From Bacteroidaceae bacterium (GTDB taxonomy: Bacteria; Bacteroidota; Bacteroidia; Bacteroidales; Bacteroidaceae), in assembly GCA_017453465.1 (NCBI GenBank), contig JAFTEV010000045.1, forward strand, positions 1 through 38,894: 38,894 nucleotides of DNA, in the 5' to 3' direction. Below, piece by piece: positions 24,325 to 31,807 of this stretch (positions are counted from its first letter, which is position 1; the number at the start of each line of letters is the position of its first letter). The notes beneath the pieces were generated by a model. The model had not been told where the DNA came from and did no database searches. It was given only the letters and a program-made list of their open reading frames with translations. A program made the translations under genes and the position numbers.

Positions 24325-24480
24325 AGCTTTTACTTTCGCACTTCTTCCCGCCCACAACCTTTTTTAAACTATTCTAACCAATTATAACACCACGCGGGCT
24401 ATTAAGCACAAAACATGTATTTAAACGCAACTGCTTACATTCCTCTAATATCTAATCTTTAACAAACTTTTTCTTCTGTT

Positions 24481-24514
24481 TTTGCATGGAAGTTAAAAAA
24501 AACATGTACTTTTG
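24481..24514 (+). promoter_or_regulatory. Promoter of the VapBC-like operon
   Basis: TTTG at 24481-24484 and TACTTTTG at 24507-24514 (22-bp spacing) lie 29 bp before the small antitoxin ATG. The region is much more AT-rich than the neighbouring genes. Confidence 0.65.
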
Positions 24515-24543
24515 TAGCCTAAATAAAATAACACAAAAAATTT

Positions 24544-24678
24544 ATGGAAGACAACACAAAAAAAACAGCCTCTAAATCCACAGAGGAGAAAAAAGAAAAG
24601 AGGGTGAACCCAACTTGGGAAGCAATGCTCAAATATCAGGGAGCTTTTACATACGTTGCCCCTGAATTCAGAATTTAA
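24544..24678 (+). CDS. 44-residue putative antitoxin preceding a PIN toxin
   Basis: A short frame starts at ATG 24544 behind a good promoter and ends 2 bp before the PIN-domain ATG at 24681. The first half is lysine-rich and probably disordered (MEDNTKKTASKSTEEKKEK); the second half (NPTWEAMLKYQGAFTYVAPEF) could be the toxin-wrapping segment. Small VapB-like or related antitoxins commonly precede VapC toxins with this spacing, so antitoxin is the likely role, but it has no visible DNA-binding domain and is shorter than usual VapB proteins (70-90 residues). It would be missed by length-filtered gene calling. Confidence 0.72.
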   Translation: MEDNTKKTASKSTEEKKEKRVNPTWEAMLKYQGAFTYVAPEFRI

Positions 24679-24680
24679 CT

Positions 24681-25103
24681 ATGCGCTATCTTCTCGACAC
24701 TAATATTTTTATATACTGGGTAACAGACTACAAATTACTCAGCCGAGATGTCCGTGCCATTCTTGATGACTACGACAACACTTTTTGCATGAGTGCAGAG
24801 TCCGTCAAAGAGCTTATAGTAGGCTTTAACAACGGAAAGTTGGTTACCCGCTATTGGAAAACAGCCAAGGAGATGGTAAACGCGATAAGAGAGAAGTTCT
24901 ACATCCGCATCCTCCCTATCGGAGAAGAACACATGGAAACTTATGCGCAGATGGAACTCAACCTGACGGAAGACCACAAAGATCCTTCCGACCATATCAT
25001 TATTGCACATGCTATTACAAACCGAATACCATTGATTTCAAGCGACAAGAAGTTCAAGTTTTATGAAAAGCAGGGGCTTGAATTGGTATTCAACGAAAAA
25101 TAA
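24681..25103 (+). CDS. vapC: PIN-domain ribonuclease toxin (VapC family)
   Basis: This 140-residue PIN protein would act as a Mg-dependent ribonuclease that stops translation by cutting tRNA or rRNA. The acidic site is intact: D6 in LLDTNIFIYW, E44 in SVKELIV, D104 in DPSDHIIIAHA and D122 in SSDKKF. Length and motif order are normal for VapC. It follows a 44-codon putative antitoxin gene by 2 bp and precedes a HAD phosphatase by 9 bp. The two toxin-system genes are more AT-rich than their surroundings, which suggests acquisition by transfer. Confidence 0.9.
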   Translation: MRYLLDTNIFIYWVTDYKLLSRDVRAILDDYDNTFCMSAESVKELIVGFNNGKLVTRYWKTAKEMVNAIREKFYIRILPIGEEHMETYAQMELNLTEDHKDPSDHIIIAHAITNRIPLISSDKKFKFYEKQGLELVFNEK

Positions 25104-25112
25104 TCAACCATT

Positions 25113-25766
25113 TTGAACAACAAAACATTCAAAGCAGCCCTGTTCGACCTGGACGGCGTGGTGCTGGACACAGAGGGGCAGTATTCACAGTTTTATGGTG
25201 AAATAGGCAGGGAGTTTCATCCCGAAGTGCAGGATTTTGCTCAACGCATCAAGGGAATGACGTTGAGCCAGATTTACGAGGCTTGGTTTGGTGGACAGAC
25301 GGAGCTGCAAGCTGAGATTACACGCAGACTCTACAAGCATGAAGCCAACATGACGTATGAATATATTGGTGGCTTTGAAGATTTCATTCAGAGTCTGAGG
25401 GTGGCTGGCATCAAGACGGCTATCGTCACCAGCAGCAATGACGAAAAGATGGAAAACGTATTCCGCTCACGCCCAGAACTGAAGGAGTGGTTCGACCGCA
25501 TTCTCACCTCGAAAGACTACACCGCCAGCAAACCCGACCCAGACTGCTACCAGACTGCGGTACGGCTGTTCGGCGCACAGCCCAAGGAGTGCGTGGTGTT
25601 TGAAGACAGCGTAAACGGCCTGAAGTCGGGGCGTGCGTCGGGCGCATTCGTGGTAGGGCTGACAACAACAAATCCGCAAGAGGTTGTCGCACCCCTTGCG
25701 GATTTAACAATCGGAGATTTTACCGAACTATCACTACCCCTTCTTTCTTCATGCCGTCCATCTTGA
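25113..25766 (+). CDS. HAD phosphatase of the beta-phosphoglucomutase-like group, TTG start
   Basis: This 217-residue protein carries FDLDGVVLDTEG with nucleophile D12 and acid D14, TSSN as motif II, SKPDPD with the motif III lysine, and FEDSVNG as motif IV. The short alpha-helical cap (about residues 18-85) fits the beta-phosphoglucomutase/phosphatase group (subclass IA). It probably acts on a sugar phosphate. No ATG exists near the N terminus and an in-frame stop lies at 25101, so TTG at 25113 is the best start (ATT at 25110 is the only alternative). It begins 9 bp after vapC. Its last 47 bp overlap the convergent gene. Confidence 0.9.
   Translation: MNNKTFKAALFDLDGVVLDTEGQYSQFYGEIGREFHPEVQDFAQRIKGMTLSQIYEAWFGGQTELQAEITRRLYKHEANMTYEYIGGFEDFIQSLRVAGIKTAIVTSSNDEKMENVFRSRPELKEWFDRILTSKDYTASKPDPDCYQTAVRLFGAQPKECVVFEDSVNGLKSGRASGAFVVGLTTTNPQEVVAPLADLTIGDFTELSLPLLSSCRPS
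25670..25705. terminator. Hairpin inside the convergent gene overlap
   Basis: Perfect 11-bp arms AAATCCGCAAG and CTTGCGGATTT lie within the HAD coding region, just beyond the stop codon of the convergent PPDK_N gene. It may terminate the minus-strand transcript, with the arms doing double duty as HAD codons. There is no long T-tract. Confidence 0.5.
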
Positions 25767-28686
25767 TGGTCAGGGGCTGCTGGAACCGAACATGACGCAC
25801 GTGTTCGGTTTCTTCGACGGCGGGCATGGCATTGAGCAAGGCTTGGTCGTAGAGGCCATCGCCCTGGAAGTCGTTGACCGTGAAGTAACCCACACCAAAG
25901 CTGGTAAGGTTTTGGAAGAAGTGGGTGCCTTGACTGGGGTCAACATGGAAGTTCTGAAGACCAGCCTCAACAATCACTTTTGCAGCAGAGATATGCGGCC
26001 ACTTGACGGGTATGCCCAGCCAGGGGTCGCTACTGCCCCAGCGTCCTGGCCCCACGAGCACGTAGTGGTCGCCACGCTGGAGGAAGCCACGATTGATGTG
26101 CTCTACCTCGTCGGCAATCAGCTGGGTATTAGCTGCCGTGAAGTTGTCGGTCTTGATATAAACAATGTCCGACACATCGGTAATGATGCCGTGCCCAATG
26201 GCATTGTGACTGCGAATGAGGCAGTCGGCATCGGGAATCTGACGGATGTCTTCGTCCAGCTGCATGGTGTTGTCAACCATCGGGCGAATCTGCAAGAGGT
26301 AGAGTTCGCCACGTTTTTCCTTGTGCAAATCCACCGCCAATTCTATCTCGACAGGCCGCCCCATTTCCTCCTGCCCATAGCGCAGGACTTTCTGCAAGAG
26401 TTCGGGCAGGGGAATGACACCGTGTTGCAGCACACCTGCAAAGCTGATGATTTTTCGGTTCTTACCTTCATAGAAACCATCGTAAATACACTGGTCGTAG
26501 GGGTCGAAGGTCGAGACAATCCACTGCAAGGAACCGTCGTTCTCGGCATCACGCACCGTGACCGTCTTCAGGTTGAACGCATCGTCAACCTGGAACTGAA
26601 GATTGTCGCTCTGCTTCGAGTCGTCAAGCGACGGAATCTCCAGCGCATAGAACTTTGTCTGGGTTTCGCGCAAGGCTATCTCCATTTCGCTGGTCTGCAA
26701 AATCTTGTCGGGATGTGAAGGACACATACGCAACGACAGTCCGCCATCGACAATGTACTTGCCCAAACCAAGAGCCAGCTGCACAGTGCCTTCTTCTGCC
26801 TTTTCGTCACCGATAGGATAATAATTGATGCTGCGGGCCACACCGCTGATGGCTGGATAGAAGCCGCTGGGATAGTCTTGACCTACGACTTCTTGCAGGA
26901 TGATGGCCATCTTCTCCTGGTCAATGACGTTGGACGTTGCCACCATGTAGTCCTTCGAAGCACGATAGAAGACCGAGGCATAGACGCTCTTGATGGCATT
27001 GGAAAGCATTTCGAGCCGCACATATTTGTCTTCCACAAAGGGAATCATGTAAGTAGAATAGATTCCAGCAAACGGCTGGTAATGACTGTCTTCAAGCAAG
27101 GAAGAAGAACGGATGGCGAGGGGAGCGTGAACCACCTCGAAGAAAGACATGAGGTCATCGGCCAGGTTCTCTGGCAGACGGGCATGGAGGAAATATTGCA
27201 GAATTTCCTCGTCGGGAAGGTCGCTCAGAGCCACTTCGTAGAGGGCATTGGTCTCCATGAACTGGTCGAAGATGTCGGTGCAGAGCACTACGGTCTTGGG
27301 GATGAGCACGTGGGCGTTGGGGTACTCGTTCAGGTCTGTCCGCCGCTTGATGATGTTGTCAAGGAAGGCCAAACCACGTCCCTTGCCGCCCAGCGAACCT
27401 TCGCCAATGCGGGCAAACTGGCTGTAGGCATCGTAGCGGTCACGGTGGAAAATAGCCACCACGCCTTGGTTCTTCATGCGGCGATAAGTCACGATGGCAT
27501 CGAAGATGTATTTGCGATGTTTATCCACATCGCTCAATTTGTCCCACGTAATCTTTTTCAGAAACTCAGAAATGGGGAAGAGTGCACGCGAAGAGAGCCA
27601 GCGGCTCACGTTGTTGCGCATCAGATGATACTGGAGAGACTCTGCCGGAATCTTGAAGATGTTCTCGTGCAGCTCCTTCAAGTTGTGCACACGCACCACC
27701 TCGCGCATGGAGTTGGGGTCGCGAAAGACGAAGTCGCCAAAGCCAAAGTGCTTGGTCAGCACCATCTTCAAGTCATGGTCTATCTTCTTTGAGTTCTTGT
27801 CAATAAAGGCTGCACGGCATTTGTCGGCATATTCCTTGCGGTGGGTTTCGCTGGAGTTGAGCACAAGCGGCACGTATTGGTCCACATCGCGGATGGCTTG
27901 CAGCAACTTGTAGCCGGCAAGCTCATCCTTCTCGGCATCGCCCTCATTGATGGGGTAACGGCAGTCGCTGATGACACCGAGCACATTGTCGCTGTATTTG
28001 CTGTAAAGCTCCCACGCCTCATGGTAGGTTCGGGCCAATGCAATCTTGGGACGGCCACGCATACGGAGCATTTCGAGTTGCGAATTGAGTGCCTCCGTCG
28101 CAAATTCCAGACTTTGCTGCAACACAAACTTATACAGATAAGGCAACACCGAGGAATAAAACCGGATGCTGTCTTCCACCAACAAAATCATCTGCACGCC
28201 AGCGGCAAGGTCGTGGTCCAGATTCATCTTGTCCTCAATCAACTTGATGATGGAAAGCAGCAGGTCTGTATTGCCCAACCAGCAGAACACGTACTCAAAG
28301 GCACTCAGGTCCTCGTTCTCCATCCTTTTCGTAATGCCATGACTAAAGGGAGTCAGCACCACGATGGGGATGGAAGGCAGCTGCGACTTCACATCGCGTG
28401 CAATGGCAAAGATGTCGTTATTGTCCGTGCCAGGCATACAAATGATGAGGTTGAACGAATACTCCTCTATCAGCTTCGCCACCTCGTCCTGCCGAGAAGC
28501 GCGGAAAAATCGCGGCGGATAGCGCAAGCCCAGCTTTGCATACTCATCAAAAATCTTTTCATCCACACGCCCGTCGTCTTCCAGCATGAAGGCATCGTAG
28601 GGATTAGCAATAATCAGCACGTTGAAGATGCGCCGCTGCATCAAGTCAACAAAACTGGTATCTCGCAATTGTAGGTTAGTTGTCAT
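25720..28686 (-). CDS. Tandem receiver-like domains fused to a PEP-synthase-type ATP-binding domain
   Basis: This 988-residue cytosolic protein starts with two receiver-like domains. The first (about 20-155) lacks a clear phospho-acceptor. The second (about 165-300) has LLVEDS (E171, D172) and a candidate acceptor D241 in VISDCRYP. After a helical linker, a PPDK_N ATP-grasp domain runs from about 428 to 810, with GGKGRGLAFL (433 on), IRSSSLLEDSHYQPFAG (524 on) and LLQIRPM near its end. The swivelling domain with the TSHxA phospho-histidine and the PEP-binding barrel of true PEP synthases are not visible; the C-terminal about 170 residues include VGPGRWGSSDPW, which I cannot assign. It may be a regulatory phosphotransferase rather than a metabolic enzyme. 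The gene follows the flippase by 32 bp. Confidence 0.8.
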   Translation of the reverse strand: MTTNLQLRDTSFVDLMQRRIFNVLIIANPYDAFMLEDDGRVDEKIFDEYAKLGLRYPPRFFRASRQDEVAKLIEEYSFNLIICMPGTDNNDIFAIARDVKSQLPSIPIVVLTPFSHGITKRMENEDLSAFEYVFCWLGNTDLLLSIIKLIEDKMNLDHDLAAGVQMILLVEDSIRFYSSVLPYLYKFVLQQSLEFATEALNSQLEMLRMRGRPKIALARTYHEAWELYSKYSDNVLGVISDCRYPINEGDAEKDELAGYKLLQAIRDVDQYVPLVLNSSETHRKEYADKCRAAFIDKNSKKIDHDLKMVLTKHFGFGDFVFRDPNSMREVVRVHNLKELHENIFKIPAESLQYHLMRNNVSRWLSSRALFPISEFLKKITWDKLSDVDKHRKYIFDAIVTYRRMKNQGVVAIFHRDRYDAYSQFARIGEGSLGGKGRGLAFLDNIIKRRTDLNEYPNAHVLIPKTVVLCTDIFDQFMETNALYEVALSDLPDEEILQYFLHARLPENLADDLMSFFEVVHAPLAIRSSSLLEDSHYQPFAGIYSTYMIPFVEDKYVRLEMLSNAIKSVYASVFYRASKDYMVATSNVIDQEKMAIILQEVVGQDYPSGFYPAISGVARSINYYPIGDEKAEEGTVQLALGLGKYIVDGGLSLRMCPSHPDKILQTSEMEIALRETQTKFYALEIPSLDDSKQSDNLQFQVDDAFNLKTVTVRDAENDGSLQWIVSTFDPYDQCIYDGFYEGKNRKIISFAGVLQHGVIPLPELLQKVLRYGQEEMGRPVEIELAVDLHKEKRGELYLLQIRPMVDNTMQLDEDIRQIPDADCLIRSHNAIGHGIITDVSDIVYIKTDNFTAANTQLIADEVEHINRGFLQRGDHYVLVGPGRWGSSDPWLGIPVKWPHISAAKVIVEAGLQNFHVDPSQGTHFFQNLTSFGVGYFTVNDFQGDGLYDQALLNAMPAVEETEHVRHVRFQQPLTIKMDGMKKEGVVIVR

Positions 28687-28718
28687 GTTTTATATATTGA
28701 TTACAGAGTATTCTATAG

Positions 28719-29759
28719 TTATTTCACCCTCATCAAAGCCAGCCCCACCACAGCCCAGAAGAGTTCGCGCACCCGGCAAATGATGGAGATAAACAGCCCC
28801 ACGCCACTGGTCATGCCCAGCTGAGAAACCGACAGGGCAAAGCCACCCTCGCGTCCGCCCAGCTGGAGGGGCAAGAAGCCCAAGATGTTGGCAAAGAGGG
28901 ACGTAAAGCTGAGGATGAGAAAAGAATAAAGAAACAGCAGACCATACGCTGCAGCACCTCCAGTCCACACCTGCCCCACCTGCTCGTCTATGCCAAAAAG
29001 CATCAGCATAAACATGATTTCAAAGCTCTGGCTGATGCGCCCAACGTACTCTATCAACAGGCTCTTATAAAAAGTACGGCGTTCCTGACTGTGGAGTTCA
29101 GCGATTTGGCGGTCAATCTTCACAAGGTCTTCATGGTGCTCACGCTCAAAACGCTCGCTCCAGCCTCCCAGCCCGGGAATCTTCCCCACGAAGCGCACCA
29201 GCCTTTGCACCATGCCATTCTTATATCCTTTTATAAATAAGTATATGCCGCCACCACAGAACAAGGCCGACAAAGCCAGCACAATGCCCATGCCGACATT
29301 CAGCGACAGCAGCCCCACGGCGGCAAACAGCAGATAGAGCACAATGCTCGTTGTCCAGAAACAGAAATGTGCAAACACGTGCATCATGGCAAACAGCACC
29401 ACCGACGACGTGGCTCGCTGCACACCGATGTGTCGCGTCATCTCCATAATCTTATACGGCTCTCCGCCCAGCAGCCCAATGGGGGTCGTATAGTTCAGTG
29501 CAAAGCCCGACACCGTGAGTTTCAGCAAATAGCCATAACTCACGGGGCACTCCCCACTGCCACGGATAATCACCCGCCAAGCCCAGGCATTCAGCATATA
29601 CAGCACACCCCACAACAGCAAGATGGCCACCAGCCAGTACCCAGCCTGACGGCAGTAGCCCCACAGCTCCACAAAACTCACGTCAAACGTCAGCAGCATC
29701 ACGACCACAGCCACAATGCCGATGAAGAAAAAGATATTCTTAATGCGCGTTTGACTCAT
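28719..29759 (-). CDS. Flippase-like integral membrane protein (UPF0104/LPG-synthase TM family)
   Basis: This 346-residue protein has about eight hydrophobic segments, including LVAILLLWGVLYMLNAWAW and a conserved GYLLKLTVSGFALNYTTPIGLLGGEPYK core. The latter (GxxNxxxPxxxGGEPY-like) is characteristic of the AglD/YbhN and MprF-membrane-domain family, thought to move or hold lipid-linked substrates. No catalytic synthase domain is attached. It lies 14 bp downstream of the restriction-modification methylase and 32 bp upstream of the receiver/PPDK_N gene; no functional link to either is evident. Confidence 0.85.
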   Translation of the reverse strand: MSQTRIKNIFFFIGIVAVVVMLLTFDVSFVELWGYCRQAGYWLVAILLLWGVLYMLNAWAWRVIIRGSGECPVSYGYLLKLTVSGFALNYTTPIGLLGGEPYKIMEMTRHIGVQRATSSVVLFAMMHVFAHFCFWTTSIVLYLLFAAVGLLSLNVGMGIVLALSALFCGGGIYLFIKGYKNGMVQRLVRFVGKIPGLGGWSERFEREHHEDLVKIDRQIAELHSQERRTFYKSLLIEYVGRISQSFEIMFMLMLFGIDEQVGQVWTGGAAAYGLLFLYSFLILSFTSLFANILGFLPLQLGGREGGFALSVSQLGMTSGVGLFISIICRVRELFWAVVGLALMRVK

Positions 29760-29773
29760 TTAACCACAAAAGA

Positions 29774-31795
29774 TTACAATACATACACTGTTTCATCCCC
29801 ACAGATGTTCCTTATCTTCATCCGCAAGGGTTTTTGGTCGCTTCGAATGGTTGTATCCCAGAATTTCTGGGTCTTCTTACCATTGATGATGACATAGCCC
29901 AAGCGGTCAATCTTCACTTCCATATCACTGTGCCAAGTGGATTGTTTGTCTGCATTTTGGCAGTCAAGACCTACCCACTCTATTGTTTCCAATCCCTCAT
30001 CACTGATGCAGATGGGATTGAAAGTCTTGTCCTTGCCTCTGGCTCGCTGATGCGTGGCTTGTTGTTGTGCTTTGAGGTTCACCTCGCTAATCTTTTTCAG
30101 CACCCGGTCGCTGTGGAAACTTTCAATCGTAACCTGCCAACCACTCCACAAAGCATCGTGTGTCTCGTTCAGCACCCACTCCGCTTCATCCTCCACCACG
30201 ACGTCGTCCAGCACCTGCTTCAGGTCTCTCAGTTCAACATCAATAAGGGTCTGTCTATTTTCCTGTTTGATGAATTGTTCCATTTCTTGCCGATCTATGA
30301 TGTCAATGTAATAGACAATCACACGCTGTGTTTCATCGGGCAAGTCGGACAGTTGATGTATAATGTTTATCATCTGGGGCTTATCCATCAGTCGGGTGCT
30401 GCTGTCCAACAGATTAGGCAGATAGACCGGCATCATTCCCCGTCTGGAATGAATAATGCTGCCTGCCCAGAAATCACTCAGACCTTCAATCTTGCATAAG
30501 CCCTTAATCAAGCCCTTCAACTTATCCATCGTTTGGGCAGGATTCCGATAGAGTGACACACCATCCTTCACTTCCAACATTTCAAATTCTGCGCCATCTG
30601 CCAACAAGCGGTCTCTGGCTGTCTGTATGCTGTTGATGCCAATGTCGCAATGGATAAACCTGCGACCTGTTTTGTTGGCAACAGCAGCCGTCACACCGCT
30701 GCCACCAAAGAAGTCTGCCACCAACATTCCCTCATTGCTACTGGCTTTGATAATGCGCTCAAGAAGGGCTTCGGGTTTCTGTGTGGCATAGTCAACACGC
30801 TCGTCAGCTTGTGAATTGACAGCAAAAATGTCTGTCCATAAATCCTGTGCAGGAACCCCTTCCATTTCATCCAAATATTGCTTATATCTAGGAGTTCCAT
30901 TTGCTGTATAATAAAGACGGCCTTCTTTTTCCAGACGTTCCATTGTGGATATGGGACAACGCCAATATCCACTTTTCCCCTTCCATTCATACGTATAGCC
31001 AGAACCTTTCAAACCCTTTGCTGAAAGATCCCGATCTAAATATTTTCGTCCATCTTCATCTTTTTTATTATAGTACCGTCCGATATAGTCCTGTGAATAA
31101 GGAACTAACGGAGTGTTAAATAACAGCTCTGTACTTTTTGTATAATAAAATATACAATCATGCAAATTGGCAAATCCTGTACTATCGTTATGTGCAGTTG
31201 AACGTTTCCAAATTATCTCATTCCTAAAATTATCCTCTCCAAATATTTCATCCAAAAGAATCTTCACATAGTGCCCAATATGATAATCCAAATGCACATA
31301 AATACTGGCCTCCTCACTCATCACACTTTTTATCGCCATCAAGTTCTCATACATCCAGTTCAGGTATTTCTCCTTGTCCCACACGTCGCCATACATCTTT
31401 TCTTCAAAAGTCTTCAGTTCTTCCACATTCAGCTCACCCTCTGCCTGGGCAATCGCCTCGGCCACCTTGGGATTGCGACGAACATAGACTTTCTTAGCAT
31501 AGTCAGCACCACTGGCAAACGGCGGGTCAATATATACAAGGTCAACCTGCACGCCTTTGTCTTTCAGATAGGCGCAAGCAGAAAGACACTCCCCCCTAAT
31601 AATCATGTTGTGGCCAAGGTTCTCACCATGCCACTCTGTTTGTTTCATCTCATAAAGCGGCATTCCACGCTGGACGTGACTCACCACTTGACCGTTGTCA
31701 CGATAGCGTAACATTCGCTTCGTGCGAACAAAATTGTCTAAAACAGCCTGCCCCTCCAGTGTGTCAGGATAATAGGGAACATATTTGATTGCCAT
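29774..31795 (-). CDS. mod: Type III restriction-modification DNA methyltransferase
   Basis: This 673-residue subunit recognises the DNA site and methylates adenine at N6. The catalytic motif IV is IDPPF (DPPF at 90-93) and precedes the S-adenosylmethionine motif DFFGGSGVT (361-369), the beta-class order typical of type III Mod proteins. The region between (about 130-330) and the C-terminal part (about 430-640) would carry target recognition. It follows the res gene by 12 bp across a run of A residues (minus strand) that overlaps the res stop codon. Base composition is more AT-rich than that of the ABC exporter and NAD kinase upstream, in line with transfer. Both methylase motifs are intact. 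Confidence 0.93.
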   Translation of the reverse strand: MAIKYVPYYPDTLEGQAVLDNFVRTKRMLRYRDNGQVVSHVQRGMPLYEMKQTEWHGENLGHNMIIRGECLSACAYLKDKGVQVDLVYIDPPFASGADYAKKVYVRRNPKVAEAIAQAEGELNVEELKTFEEKMYGDVWDKEKYLNWMYENLMAIKSVMSEEASIYVHLDYHIGHYVKILLDEIFGEDNFRNEIIWKRSTAHNDSTGFANLHDCIFYYTKSTELLFNTPLVPYSQDYIGRYYNKKDEDGRKYLDRDLSAKGLKGSGYTYEWKGKSGYWRCPISTMERLEKEGRLYYTANGTPRYKQYLDEMEGVPAQDLWTDIFAVNSQADERVDYATQKPEALLERIIKASSNEGMLVADFFGGSGVTAAVANKTGRRFIHCDIGINSIQTARDRLLADGAEFEMLEVKDGVSLYRNPAQTMDKLKGLIKGLCKIEGLSDFWAGSIIHSRRGMMPVYLPNLLDSSTRLMDKPQMINIIHQLSDLPDETQRVIVYYIDIIDRQEMEQFIKQENRQTLIDVELRDLKQVLDDVVVEDEAEWVLNETHDALWSGWQVTIESFHSDRVLKKISEVNLKAQQQATHQRARGKDKTFNPICISDEGLETIEWVGLDCQNADKQSTWHSDMEVKIDRLGYVIINGKKTQKFWDTTIRSDQKPLRMKIRNICGDETVYVL

Positions 31796-31807
31796 AGTTT
31801 CTTTTTT

